A DNA stretch of 64,000 nt, taken from contig CAUYLG010071551.1 in the NCBI GenBank assembly GCA_963573385.1, positions 1 through 64,000 of the forward strand, given 5' to 3'. Shown piece by piece: positions 42,080-53,560 of this stretch. The DNA comes from Cacajao melanocephalus. Its lineage: Eukaryota; Chordata; Mammalia; Primates; Pitheciidae. A program made the position numbers and the translations under genes. Position 1 is the stretch's first letter. The number at the start of each line of letters is the position of its first letter. The notes under the pieces are model-generated. The model saw only the letters and a program-made list of their open reading frames with translations, had not been told where the DNA came from and searched no databases.

Positions 42080-42285
42080 TTAATACCTACTAAGTGCCAG
42101 CCATTATTGGGCACTTCACAGACTTAATTTTTTCCCTCGCAATGGCCCTGTGAGGTAGGTGATATTATTCACCCTTTTATAGAAGAAATGATTGTGTCTC
42201 AGAAAAGCTACATGACTTTTCCAAAGTCCCCTAGAAATAAAACTGTGAACTGAAGTCTTTGATTCTACAACTCTTGTTTTTTTCA
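42080..42285 (-). mobile_element. MIR SINE, antisense
   Basis: Antisense MIR: AATACCTACTAAGTGCCAGC, CGCAATGGCCCTGTGAGGTA, GGTGATATTATTCACCCTTT, then ATGACTTTTCCAAAGTCCCC and a decayed 5' part. Confidence 0.9.
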
Positions 42286-42642
42286 TGTCAGCATTTTGAC
42301 AGTTCGGCACAGCAAGCAGTCCACATGGGCAATTAGAAAGAAGAGGCTAATAAAAAGGTTATTATTAAGTATGGATTTTATTCTTACAAAACATTGCCTA
42401 GGTGGGTTTAGGTTACCTACATTAGTAGTGTCCAGAGCCTACACACTTTAAGTTGAAGCTACATAGACGAAGTAAAGATTTATCATCATATCTTTTTAAA
42501 TTATCGTTGAATTGGTATCAAGATCAACCATCATGTAATTCTATACAGCCTCAACTTGCCTGATAATTTGGTCTTATTCACTGTGGTCATTTCTGCCATT
42601 AAAGTCTCTTATTTTCAATATTCATGCATATACACAAACCCT
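42286..42642. other. Unassigned sequence
   Basis: About 360 bp before a CA microsatellite. Nothing recognised. Confidence 0.5.
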
Positions 42643-42674
<32 letters not shown>

Positions 42675-42687
42675 ACACACACACACC
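42643..42687. repeat. (CA)n microsatellite
   Basis: About 22 CA units with a single CAT interruption near 42669. Not attached to a SINE tail. Likely polymorphic. Confidence 0.97.
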
Positions 42688-42947
42688 CCAACAAATTGGA
42701 TTTCAGCAAGAGAAAGAAAAGATAGCGAAATTGAAAGCAACTCTTCTTATGTGTCTTTGGGTTAATTTGTCCATACTTGATTTTTGTGGGTTTTTTTTGA
42801 AAATTATCTTCCAAATTTAAACAAACTCTGAATCCCCTCTGCTAAAAATTTTCCAGAAAAAGAATTGAAAACAACAACAACTACATACAGTTCCCAGAAA
42901 TGATTGGGCAAAAACAAATTAAAAAAAAAAATTTGATCTGGATTTTT

Positions 42948-43236
<289 letters not shown>

Positions 43237-43250
43237 TGATCTGGATTTTT

Positions 43251-45479
43251 ATGTTAGATATGGACGTTAGAAAATAACCTACTGTGTATTAGCATCTCAA
43301 CTGATTTTTCCGAAAAAAAAAGTATAAAAATCTTTTTAGGCTGGAGTTTAAATGTATGTTGTAAGTGAACAAACTTCAATTCTGATGTCTATGCCAGAAA
43401 ATGTTACACTCTAGTCATGTTTTCTCCTTTGCAATCATATTAAACATTTGCATCCTTACTAAAATGTTTGGGAATCAAATGGCCCTAAAATGGGAGCTGA
43501 TAGGACGGAGTAGCTGCTTGACTGATCAGAAGTAGAAGCGAAGGAACAGGGGAGTCTCCTTTGAGGGCAACTGGGTCCTGAGGACATGTTGGTAGGAGAA
43601 GCAGAGTCCAGAGAAACAAATGTTCTTGGGCTACAAAAAAGCTTTTCAGTTTGTAACAAAAATCCAATTCAACTTACAAATTAACCTTTTCTTAGTTCAC
43701 TAATAATCTGAAAATAATGTCTACATTAAGCTAGAAAGTAAAACCATTCAATGAAGGAATTAAAAATATCAATATGAACTAAGAACTTTCTGACCGTAAA
43801 TGTATAATAGCTCTTTTGTTAATTTGTAAAATAAGTCCAGGAAATATTTTGATAGATTAATACTCCAATGAGTAGCAAGTTACATTTTTCCAGCACAGAA
43901 ATACAGTCTGCTTTATTGAACACCAAACAGAGAGTTGCAAAAATACCCACTGGATAACAATCTCTACACTGTTAAATTTTAGCAGGTGGAATTTCAGCTT
44001 GCCAAAGACTCAAAATTAGGAAACTGCTCTTCCAGCCATCTCCAGACTGCTAACCCTTCATTTGGTGAACTGAAAACTGTAGGAAGATTGTCCTTAAGTA
44101 TGTAATTAGATCTTGAACCAATCTTTTGTCTTCTACTACATTCCAAAGAAGTCTTTATACCAGGCAAATAACTCAATGGTACATTATAAAATGGATAAAG
44201 GAGGAATGATGGAGCATCAGTAAATGCTGATCATGAGATCTCTGAAGCTGAATCTTACTCCTGCAAATTCATCCAGTTTACCCAAAAGGCAATAATAGGA
44301 ATTACTGAACACATCAAAGAAAGGAGGCCCCTTTATAGGAGAGAATAAAATAAAATAATTAAGCTACATGTGAAAATTTACTTCACTGTAGTTAGTTTCT
44401 TCTACTAAGGTGTCTGAACATGTTTTAAATTAAATATTACTTGCCATTAAACAATATAAGGAGTCTTATCCTGCCTGGAAAGAAAAATAGTCACAAGCAT
44501 TATATTAGCTCCATGAGCTAGGAAGACATGAGTTGTAAAACATGTAATATAGGACCACTGTGGTTATTTGCAACCGAATAATGAATTGCATGTCACACAA
44601 TGTATGATAGTTATCTGGGCTGCTGAAGTTATAGTTAAGGAATTATTAGTCTCCCTTATCTGAAAGACCAAATGTAATATGAGATCAAAGGAAGTAATAA
44701 TTATGCAGGAAACAACATCTAAAAAAATGCCTCTGATGATGAAAAACTGGTTTATAAATTTCAGGATTAATAAATACTGAGTATCATTTTAGGTTACCCA
44801 AGTTGGATTCAACATTTTTAGCAATATTTCCAATGGACTATGTGCAGCAGAAATAAACACTAGAAAATTACCAAACTGCCAAACCAGAGTCTTTCTGGAG
44901 ATGGAACAAAACAATATGTGAAGTTATTTTTAGCCATTTACATGGCATGAGAAACATCCATATAATAAAGACGACTTGATTATGTGACTCCGTTTCATTG
45001 AGAAGAGAAGGCCCTCAAAGTCTACTCCAGAATCCCCTTAGACAAAATTGAATCTCTCTAAACAAAGGAGGAGACCATAGGAGATTTCTGGTGCCTGCCA
45101 ACTGATGACATCCCGTGGTTTCTGAATTGGCGCCTGGAGACTTAAGGGTGGGTACATGAAGCATTTGAAGACGATTGATGGGTGGTTAAAATCAACAGCT
45201 AGTCATTGAATAAGGTACCAACCTAGATTACTTTACTCCCTTACCGAAGTATGTCAACAAAGAAAACTGTAGGAATTCATTAACTACTGATTATAAGATA
45301 TAATTTACTACCATCCTTAAAGACCTACAGAGGCAGAAAACACCACATGGCTTCCCCATCTTGCATAGGCTTCTGTAATAAAAATTCTTCCCTCAAAAAT
45401 TTCTCCATACCAAACTTTATTAAGAGTAAGTGAAAATTTTTCATTCAACACTCTATACAATATTAACTACCTAAACATT
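43251..45479. other. 2.2-kb repeat-poor island
   Basis: No interspersed repeat recognised. Short frames on the minus strand (43459-43659, 43994-44176) have no domain. Composition is AT-rich and even. A candidate conserved-noncoding block, unproven from one sequence. Confidence 0.5.
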
Positions 45480-45630
45480 TAAAACTGGGTATTTGCAAAG
45501 AAGGGAAAGAAAGATTAATGATAGTTATCTCTGAGTGAGGTTAAGAGTGATTTTTAGCTGCTTTTTATCTTTTATTGAACACAATAAGCATATATTACCT
45601 GTATAAAGTCAGGAAAAAAAAGTTTTAAGA
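45480..45630 (+). mobile_element. Possible old L1 (or DNA-transposon) 3' end, sense
   Basis: Text GATAGTTATCTCTGAGTGAG, TTTTATCTTTTATTGAACAC, AATAAGCATATATTACCTGT and an A run (AGGAAAAAAAAG) has the order of a common old L1 3' terminus. Too short and diverged for subfamily assignment. Confidence 0.5.
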
Positions 45631-46639
45631 ACTATCCACAATAAGGACTTCAAGTATAGGGAACAGATGACTTTTCATTCCCCTTTTTACTTACGTTTAT
45701 GTCTCCCTTTGCAAACACAATCATGTTTCTAATAGTTTCCACTTCTCTCTGTTGACTCTTTGGAATGTTCTATGAGCACTTAGGTCTCGTTTGTTATGCC
45801 TACAAACAGGGAAAAAAAATTTCTGGAGATATTGTCATGTAGTACTAGGTTAAGACTCTAGCAAGCCAAGTGAAGATATGATCTCCCAGCTATGCCTACA
45901 GGATAACAATAGCCATTAATTTTCTCCTGATTTAAATATATGGTCTTTCGTGACCATTTACCTTACTGTGATCTAATAATGTAACTGTAATATTAATTAG
46001 TTCTATACAATCACCATTCTACAGAAAAACAGTACTGAAACAAACCACATTCTTTTCACATTTTAAAATTCCAGGGACAATATAGCTGATTGTGGTGAAG
46101 AAGTAAACACATATAGTTAATACAGAAAGCAAGAATACAAAACCAACTATGGATAAGAAGTTTGTTTCATATCAGCCACGGTTAAATTTGAATGACCTTA
46201 ATGTCTTCTTTTACCTTCTGTCAAGCCTGTTCTATCACCAAAGCTCTCCCCGACCACTCTCCACAGAGATTTCCCTAAAATTCCATGGCCCTGTCTGGGG
46301 TTTGCACACCCTGTCCATTTGGACTACCTTGTACCTGTGACGGCCAGATATACAAGTGACACAGATTTGGGAAATCCAATTGGGAAAACCGGATAGATTA
46401 TGTGGAGAGATAGATATAAAGATATATAATCCATCACTATCCTGTTTTTCAGAATGGGTTCCTTATACCATTTTACAAGCGCTCCTCACCCCACAACACC
46501 CTATCTGCTGATCTCAGTGTCTGGCATCATGTACAGCAAATATCCTAGTTTGGTTGATTCAAAAGACTATGCGTGGCCTTACTTTCTCAATCTACCAACT
46601 CACCATCCTTACCTCAGTTCAGCCACAGCCCTGCTATCG
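45631..46639. other. Unassigned repeat-poor sequence
   Basis: About 1 kb. Plus-strand frames 46149-46340, 46454-46642 and 46554-46829 are short, without domains, and the last runs into a MIR. Confidence 0.5.
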
Positions 46640-46835
46640 TAACTGGGGAGACAGCATGTTAGAATCAAGTTCTGGTTGGGAGCCAGAACACCCAAACACC
46701 AGGTTCCAGTTCTGCCAATTCCTACTAGTGTGCCCTTGGACAAGGTGTTTCACCTTCTGGGCTGCCATTTTCCCATTTGTAAATCAAAGTTCAGGCCGGG
46801 TAAACCTTAAGGTCTACTTCAGCTCTTAAGTGCTG
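46640..46835 (+). mobile_element. MIR SINE, sense
   Basis: Sense MIR text: CACCAGGTTCCAGTTCTGCC, AATTCCTACTAGTGTGCCCT, TGGACAAGGTGTTTCACCTT, CCATTTTCCCATTTGTAAAT, ending ACTTCAGCTCTTAAG. The 3' ending resembles the variant with a 'GGTCCCTTCCAGCTCT' terminus. Confidence 0.88.
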
Positions 46836-46861
46836 TCATTTCCATGTTTAGAGCCCTGTTT

Positions 46862-47090
46862 AGAGCTTCCCTGTCCAATACGGTAGCTACTAGCTCCCAG
46901 GGGTGGGGGAGGGTATTTAATTAAAATTCACTGAAATTAAACAAAATTAAAATTCAGTTTTCAGTTGCACTAGCCCATTTCAAGTTCTCAGTAACTACAT
47001 GTGACTAGTAGCTCCTGGTTTTGGACAACAGATATGAAACATTTCTATCATGGCCAAAAGTTTAACTGGACAGGTCTGGAGTACAGTGAT
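46862..47090. mobile_element. Short hAT-like DNA transposon
   Basis: Near-symmetrical element: CCCTGTCCAATACGGTAGCT on the left and ACTGGACAGGTCTGG on the right, with internal CATTTCAAGTTCTCAGTAAC and ACATGTGACTAGTAGCTCCT. This belongs to a very common human DNA-transposon family with 'TGTCCAATA' ends. The family name was not verified. Confidence 0.72.
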
Positions 47091-48129
47091 ATATTAAATA
47101 TCATATTTGTCCTTCTAGTAGTGTGCCAACAGATCTAATTAACTTCAGTTAAGTATATTACTCTCATTTCATTGTCAGTTTTCATCAGTTTTCATACTCG
47201 TAATTCACATATTACAAATATAACGTGTACTTTATTTCAAAAAATAATAAAGAAATCCTTCTACTTCAAAAAATAGAGCTGTAAGAATCACAACTAGAGC
47301 GGCAAGCTGAAAAACAGAGCCTGAGATCCACCACTCCCATCCAAATTCCCACATTCAGCCAAGCCGAACTCTGTTCTCCCACCCCTCACATTTGGCAGTC
47401 TTTTGTGCACATGTCTTTGTTTGTCCGATTTCTTCCATTAGACGATTTCTCTTTCCTCTCATGTCCCTCCCTAGGTCCAAATTCATCAAGATCCTTTCCA
47501 TAGTTATGCTGCGGCAAAGCTGCGCAGAACTGCGTCCAAATGCAGCCATGGTGGGTTAGCAACAGGGATCAGAATGGGCGATTTAAACAAGTTGCATAAA
47601 GGAAATACACAGGCAGCCCGGTAGCATGCGACCTTGCCTCAATTTGCGTTATCAGATGTAAGACAGCTACATGGTGAATTTGCCGAGGCTGGAACTGCCT
47701 GAGAAGGTAGCAGATCAGCTCACCAAAATACATCAAAAAATAAAATGAGGGGACAAAATAAGTCATGAAAGAAGGATTCTTTGGGTTATTAGAAACTGCT
47801 GAGGTGGTCTGCTCATCATGTGCATCTGGAGAAATGCCAAAATTCTCTGCCCAGCAGCCCACCCTACCCTAGTGGGCAGCATGGAATCCGACTATGTGAG
47901 CACGTGAAGTGTCAGCCCCAACACCAGGGAAAGGTAAACAGCTGGTAGGGGCAGGACTCCTTTCTTCAGCTCTGTCTGACAGTTTCCAGTCACAAACTAA
48001 CAGTCAAGGTGTCATTTGTATGAACCACTGCACTGTAAGAAAGTCTATCCCTTTGTGATTTTGTTACTCCAATTGTCTGGTACTCCAGGACAGATGCCAC
48101 CATCCCTTATCTATTGAAAATCATGTCTT
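47091..48129. other. Unassigned sequence with a CpG-retaining patch
   Basis: About 1 kb with no repeat recognised. Between 47426 and 47685 I count ten CpGs, far more than elsewhere in non-Alu DNA of the window. Minus-strand frames 47355-47549 and 47569-47862 cross this patch but have no recognisable domain. A small tandem repeat TCAGTTTTCA occurs twice near 47176-47196. Confidence 0.55.
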
Positions 48130-48320
48130 CCTCCTCAGTCCTGCCAGAACACTTTACATCATTCTTGATATACTTACAATGCACCCTTACTGTTTCCTGT
48201 CCATTTCATAATTCCTCTACAAGACTGTAAGTTATAATTGGTACTTTGCATTTCTTTTATTTATCAGCATTTTAGTACAATGAATAACTTATTAGGAGTT
48301 GAACAAATATGGAATCTGAC
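48130..48320 (+). mobile_element. Diverged L2 LINE 3' region, sense
   Basis: Weak L2 order: CAAGACTGTAAGTTATAATT, GGTACTTTGCATTTCTTTTA, TTTATCAGCATTTTAGTACA, AATAACTTATTAGGAGTTGA. Similarity is low, so the call is tentative. Confidence 0.5.
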
Positions 48321-48654
48321 AAGAAGTGGATGACTCAGTGAAGTGAATGAATGGATTTATGAATGAATACCCTGTAGCTAATCTGATTGCTACAGCCCCA
48401 AAATAATCCAGGTCTTACACAGTGTTTCACCTTTAATCAGTCTTTCATACATGATTTATTTAAATCCTCTTTCTTTAAAGAGACGTGTCATGCTAGTCAC
48501 ACATAACAGCAACAATGTTAACTGCGAGGGTATGTTGTTGATGTGTAGAGTAGGTTGAACACTACTAAGGAATGCTACTCTGAATGAAATTGTACCTTAT
48601 TTTCTGCTTAGTGCTTTTTCCATTTAAAATACTTATGGTAATTCTTTTGCATTT
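48321..48654. other. Unassigned sequence
   Basis: About 330 bp leading into an antisense L1. Nothing recognised. Confidence 0.45.
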
Positions 48655-49715
48655 TTTAAAATTATTATGGTACATACATGATAGTTGTACACATTTATGG
48701 GGTACATGTGATGTCTTGATAAAGGCATACAATGTGTAATGATCAAATCAGGAAAATTACGGTGTTCGTTGCCTCAAGCATTTATCATTTCTTTGTATCA
48801 GGAACATTACAATTCCACTCTTTTAGTTATTTTTAAATATACAATAAGTTATTGTTAACTGTAGTCACCCTGTTGTGCTACAGAAAATTAGATCTTATGC
48901 CTTCTGTGTTTTTGTACCCATTTACCATCCCTACTTTATTCCCTCTTTACCACTACCCTTCCCAGCCTCTGATAACCATCATGCTACTCTCTCCATGAGT
49001 TCAATTGTTTTAATTTTTAGCTCCCCTATATGAGTGAGAACGTGTGAAATGCGTCTTTCTGCGCCTGGCTTATTTTACTTAACATAATGTCCTCCAGTTC
49101 CATCCATGTTGTTGCAAATGACAGAATTTTATTCTGTATTCTTTTTATTTTTTTCTTTTGGAGACAGGGTCTCACTCTGTTCCCCAGGCTGTACTGCATT
49201 GGTGAAATCAGGGCTTAATGCAGCCTTGACCTCCCTGAGCTGAAGCAATCCTCCACCTCAGCCTCCCTGGATGCTGGGCCTACAGGTGCATGCTACCATG
49301 CCCAGATGATATTTTATTCTTTTTTGTGGCTGAATAATGTTCTATTGTGTATACATATGCATTTTTCTTACCCACTCATCTGTTGATGAACACTTGGGTT
49401 GCTTCTATATCTTGGCTATTGTGAATAGTGTTGCAGTAAACATGAGAGTGCAGATATCTCTTCGATACACTGATTTCTTTTCTTTTGGATATCTACCCAG
49501 CAGTGGGATTGCTGGATTGTATGGTAGTTCTATTTTTAGTTTTTTGAGGAATCTCTACTGTTCTCCATAGTGGCTGTACTAATTTACATTCCCACCAACA
49601 GTGTATGAAGGTTCCCCTTTCTCCACATCCTCACCAAAATTCATTATTACCTGTCTTTTGGATAAAAATCATTTTAACTAGGTAAGATGAATTCTCATTG
49701 CAGTCTTGATTTTAT
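48655..49715 (-). mobile_element. L1 3' region, antisense (L1PB/L1M type), split by a half Alu
   Basis: The plus strand reads as reverse L1: ACATTTATGGGGTACATGTG (3' UTR), GTTATTGTTAACTGTAGTCA, CCTCTGATAACCATCATGCT, GTCCTCCAGTTCCATCCATG, then after the Alu GGCTGAATAATGTTCTATTG, GGCTATTGTGAATAGTGTTG and CATTCCCACCAACAGTGTAT. This covers the 3' UTR and the C-terminal part of ORF2. Frames are broken, and 49337-49570 on the plus strand is antisense noise. Confidence 0.93.
49146..49305 (-). mobile_element. Alu right-arm fragment, antisense, inside L1
   Basis: About 160 bp from TTTTGGAGACAGGGTCTCAC to GCATGCTACCATGCCCAG, covering only the right Alu arm. It is either a free right monomer (FRAM) or a 5'-truncated Alu. 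Flanking ATTTTATTCT-type text on both sides may be the target-site duplication. Confidence 0.85.
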
Positions 49716-49789
49716 AATTTTTGATATCATACTTAACTGGATTCAAACAAAATTATTTAGACAGTAAATTTACTTCTGCATATATAATG

Positions 49790-50665
49790 TAATACATGTA
49801 TAAAGTTATTCATTATGACATTGTCTTTAAAAATAAAAAATTGGAAACTCAATGACCATCAATAGGGAGAGAAATAAGTTATGGTACAGCCATTCAATGG
49901 AATGACAGGCGAATGTTTAAAGAAAGAAGAATGCTTTCTACCTAATGCATTCTAAAGTAATTCATTATATTGTTGACTATAATAGAAAATATTAGAAACT
50001 ATATCAAGGTCCATCAATGGGGGGTAGACAAAGTGTGGTACATCAGTGGAATGATATACAATTATGAAAAATGAGGCTACTATGCCTGTATAGAAAGATG
50101 TACAAAATATATTGTTAAGTGGAAAAAGCAAGATCAAAAACTTATTTTTGAGACAGAGTCTTGCTCTGTCACCCAGACTGCAGTGCAATGGTGTAATCAT
50201 GGCTCATTGCAGCCTCAACTGCCTAGGGTCAAATGATCCTCCTGCCTCAGCCTCCTGAATTATAACTGAGACTACAGGCACACGCCACCATGCTTAGCTA
50301 ATTTTTTATTTTTTGATGGAAACAGGGTCTCCCTATGCTGCCCAGGCTGGTCTTAAACACCTGGGCTCTAGTAATTCTCCCACATGGGCTTCCCAAAAGG
50401 CTGGGATTACAGGAGTCAGTCAGTCACCTCACCCTGCCAGAAACAAAACTGATAGTGTTAATTTTTGTATGAAAAAGAAGAGAGTTTAAGATACATTGGA
50501 ATAAAGAAATTCTGAAACAGTACACAAGAAACTAATAAAAATGGCTATATAAGGGCAGTATAATTGGGTTCATGAGGGAAGGGGGTGAGCAAAATTTTTC
50601 ATCATATACCATTTCATATTTCTGTTTACCCTTGCAAGTGCATTACCTATTCAAAAAAATTAATG
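49790..50665 (+). mobile_element. Old L1 (L1M) ORF2 end and 3' UTR, sense, split by an Alu
   Basis: ORF2 3' text appears twice: first at about 49826-49930 (GACCATCAATAGGGAGAGAA, TTATGGTACAGCCATTCAAT), then at about 50005-50135 (GTCCATCAATGGGGGGTAGA, GTGTGGTACATCAGTGGAAT, ATATATTGTTAAGTGGAAAA). After the Alu, L1M 3'-UTR-like text continues to about 50665. The doubled region indicates a local duplication or two stacked insertions. Confidence 0.75.
50143..50438 (-). mobile_element. AluJ-type, antisense, inside L1M
   Basis: Old Alu from TTTTTGAGACAGAGTCTTGC to CACCTCACCCTGCC, with a GTCA triplication near its 5' end (50414-50427). The duplicated flank is not clear, but AAAACT occurs on both sides. 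Confidence 0.94.
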
Positions 50666-51555
50666 GACATTTCCATTATCATGCTACTTTTTTTAATGAA
50701 TGAATTTTAAGAGAATCCCTAATATATCATTCTTTATCATTCTCTCAACAAGTTTCTTTTCTGTTCTCTGCTCCACCACCCCCTTCTAATCAAATGCCTT
50801 TTTTAACACTCACTATGACCCAGGGGAGGGAAAGAGCTGGGGCAGAGCACTTTGGAAAGGGTTGGTTTTGATCCAATTTGAAGCCTAACAAGACGTAATG
50901 CTAAATTTAAAAAAATACAGTTTAGGGAATGTGTTTGCCTAAAAATGAAAGCTGGGGTGTGTAGGCTGGGTAATATCTGAAAATTTCAATAATACAGAAT
51001 TGTATTGTACTTGCTTCATGCTAACTTTTAATGGTCTCATTATCAATGAGTTTAATAATAGTGTTTTCATTCTTGAATGAAGGCAATGATTCTCATCGAC
51101 TCTCTGAAGAACTCATGAACTTTTTATTTAATTAGCCAAAACAGATTTTAATAAGGGAAGGTAACTGAATAGCCATATTGAACTTTTTTTAATATCACAC
51201 CAACTTCTTAAATATTTAAGTCATTAATCTATATTTGGAAACCTTAATCATCTAAGGTCTTGCACAGCCTTCCATTTATTAAAAATAAATTCACACAGAA
51301 AACCAACAATGTTTAAATTTGGCGTTCAAAAGACCCTCTCAGCAAGAGGTAATAAAATGTCAGCCCCATTTAAATGAGACATTATTGACCCCCATTAGTA
51401 GGACACGTGCTTGACTTGACGTTTTCTAAGGGTGGTGATGGATTTGCTCTTGTCCATCCCCACACTCCTGCCCTGTCTTCTCATGACCTGGGGCAGACAT
51501 GTGCTAGACAGCTGGCTGGACCAGGTCTGTAGCCTCTGAACAAAGCGAACCTTGC
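50666..51555. other. Unassigned sequence
   Basis: About 900 bp. The final 120 bp (51430-51555) are GC-richer and lie just downstream, in sense direction, of the tRNA-like relic. They could be the body of an old tRNA-derived SINE. Nothing else recognised. Confidence 0.45.
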
Positions 51556-51629
51556 TGGCCCACACAAAGATTGATCCTGTGACCTTGTTCTCATTAGCTC
51601 GATGCCCTAATCACCTGAGCTAAATAGCC
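51556..51629 (-). pseudogene. tRNA-Ile(AAT)-like relic
   Basis: On the minus strand, 74 nt line up without gaps to nuclear tRNA-Ile(AAT) as I know it. I count 52 of 74 identities, most differences being transitions. The A-box-like TAGCTCAG (minus strand, 51615-51622), the anticodon context GCTAAT and the discriminator A are kept. The T stem can still pair. However, four of the five anticodon-stem pairs are broken, the B box is damaged and two acceptor pairs fail. It is therefore a dead tRNA gene copy or the head of a tRNA-derived SINE. No oligo-T terminator follows directly. Confidence 0.65.
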
Positions 51630-52639
51630 ACAAAAAATATACATATAGATTGAACTTTGTATAGATACATGTCTGTGTGTGGGTGCCAAGGCCAGGAATA
51701 AAATAATATATAACAACAAGCATGAAGCTGGTGCCTGGGTATTAAAGGAGGACATCGCCTCCTATAAGTTATATATCTTGTATGCCATGCCCCAGTGGCA
51801 TTTTCCAAGCTGAGAGTCAAAATAAAATCACCTTAGAAGAATTTTATTTCAGTTCTTAAACATAATTTAACATGGTTCTAACTCCAGACAGTAATTGATC
51901 ATTAAAATTAGTAGTTAGGCAGCACGTACTAGGGGATCCCAAGAAGCAATGGGTTTTACATCTTATATGTTCTGGGTTCCCCTGAGCCTTGGACTGAACA
52001 AGGAAGTAGAGATTAAGAATAGAGCTAGAGGAGAAAACAAGAGGCAAGATTTTGTCACTAGAAGATACAGGAGCTGTTTATCTACATGAAAGAAATACCT
52101 ATGCTCCATCAGTTAATCTAGAACTTTTGGTGAGTATCCGGTGTGCTTGTGTGCCTCAGAACCTCTTGCTATAGAGATCTACTAACAGGAAAGGGACCTC
52201 CTCTTGTGAGATTCATGATGATGGAGAAAGTTGCTGAGGACTAGATTCCCAGCATTCTACTTATCTCTGAAGAAACAGCAATTTCAATACAACTTATAAG
52301 GGTCACCAAGACTGTAGGTATAATGCAAGACTCATCAAATGTGGAATATCTCAGATTAGATGAGAAATTTAAACACAATTGCAATCTGAGTAGTTTCAAT
52401 GCCATTGCTTTATTTCAGGAGATGAGATGAGGTTCAGCCCAGAAGCTCCTCCTCCTCACTCACTGGAATGGACTCTCTGTCAGGAATGACCTACAAGAGA
52501 ATCTGGGTCGCATCTCCAGGCACAGCATTAACCATCAACCACTAGGAGACGGCAACTGAATGAATATCTTGGGTCACAAGAATCATATTCCATGTGAACT
52601 ATCCAAAAATACTACCTTCAAGCTCCTCCCCTTTTGGAA
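51630..52639. other. Unassigned repeat-poor sequence
   Basis: About 1 kb, no recognised repeat. The short minus-strand frames 51620-51820 and 51856-52047 have no domain. Confidence 0.5.
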
Positions 52640-52850
52640 AATATAATTCTCCTCAGCACAAAGTTCCAACTCCTTAGCCTGACATTCAAGAGAAATCCAA
52701 GGCTAAGTTTTCTTTGTCTTTGTATCTCCACGCAGAGCAGAGGGTTTCCCACATGAAAGAGCTTCCCACATGAAAGAGCTTCCCACACAAAGAACTCAAT
52801 AAATTATTACATGAAGAAACAAGTGAATAGCTACAGCTAATCCTAATTTA
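52640..52850 (+). mobile_element. Possible L2 3' end, sense, with embedded minisatellite
   Basis: CTTTGTCTTTGTATCTCCAC and AACTCAATAAATTATTACAT recall the L2 3' terminus, with the 17-bp minisatellite sitting where the conserved 'GCCTGGCACATAG' text would be. Tentative. Confidence 0.4.
52746..52796. repeat. 17-bp minisatellite, three units
   Basis: Units 52746-52762 and 52763-52779 are identical (TTCCCACATGAAAGAGC). The third (52780-52796) is diverged. A small local expansion. Confidence 0.93.
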
Positions 52851-52994
52851 TCTTTCCATGAGATCTCACTCCACTTCTCTTACTTAATCTTTCCCTCCCC
52901 TCCACTTATAATAGTCTTCTTTTTGCCCCATGAACATGGCTGGCTGTCTCCTTCTTCCAGGCTTGTTTAGGATGTTCTCTTCAACTAAAGGGAT

Positions 52995-53200
52995 TACCAT
53001 TTATCAAGTGCTTATAACACTTTATATATGTTATCTCAATTAGTCCTAAAAAATTAACAAAGTAGTTGCTATCACATCCATTTTATAGAAGATATCCATA
53101 AAAGCTAAGTAACTTCCCAAGATTACACAGCTGGAAAACAAGAGAACCAGGATTTGAACCCAGATCTGCCTGGCTCCAAAACTCTTCTCCCTTTGAGGGC
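52995..53200 (-). mobile_element. MIR SINE, antisense
   Basis: Very clear antisense MIR: TTTATCAAGTGCTTATAACA, CACATCCATTTTATAGAAGA, AAGTAACTTCCCAAGATTAC, ACAGCTGGAAAACAAGAGAA, GATTTGAACCCAGATCTGCC. Confidence 0.93.
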
Positions 53201-53204
53201 ATTA

Positions 53205-53560
53205 TTCTTTCTTCATATCTCCAAATTCTGCCTTTCTGAAATCGCTTTGTCTCTTATGGCTTAGTGCAAGCTTCAAGGAGAGTAACTTTTCCTGTCCACT
53301 CTATCCCATAGTGGTCTCTCATTCTTTTAACTTAGCATTGCTAACTCAATGTCTCAGATAGCAATCACAGACTGCCTCAACACTTCATCTAATATTTCTA
53401 TTCTGTTCACTAATCTGTCCCTTCTCAAACTAACTAAATCAAAAGCTCACAAAGGGCAGATTCTACACATTGCACATTGCTGTATCTCTTCACAAGCACG
53501 GAAGAGACTTGTTCATGTGGTAGGCAGTCAACAAATATAAACTGACTGATTAATGTTGAC
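53205..53560 (+). mobile_element. L2 LINE 3' region, sense
   Basis: Sense L2 order: CAAGCTTCAAGGAGAGTAAC, TCCACTCTATCCCATAGTGG, CTCACAAAGGGCAGATTCTA, ACATTGCTGTATCTCTTCAC, GTAGGCAGTCAACAAATATA, ending ACTGACTGATTA. It abuts the antisense MIR. Confidence 0.78.

Noticed and set aside
47569..47862. 97-codon minus-strand frame next to the CpG-retaining patch
   Set aside because: No domain, no splice or promoter signals I can defend; reported only as context for the CpG finding.
51556..51629. A working tRNA-Ile gene
   Set aside because: Four of five anticodon-stem pairs fail, the B box is changed, acceptor pairs are lost and no oligo-T terminator follows; kept only as a relic.
52746..52796. CRISPR-like direct repeats
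   Set aside because: Units are directly adjacent with no spacers, in a primate nuclear context; an ordinary minisatellite.
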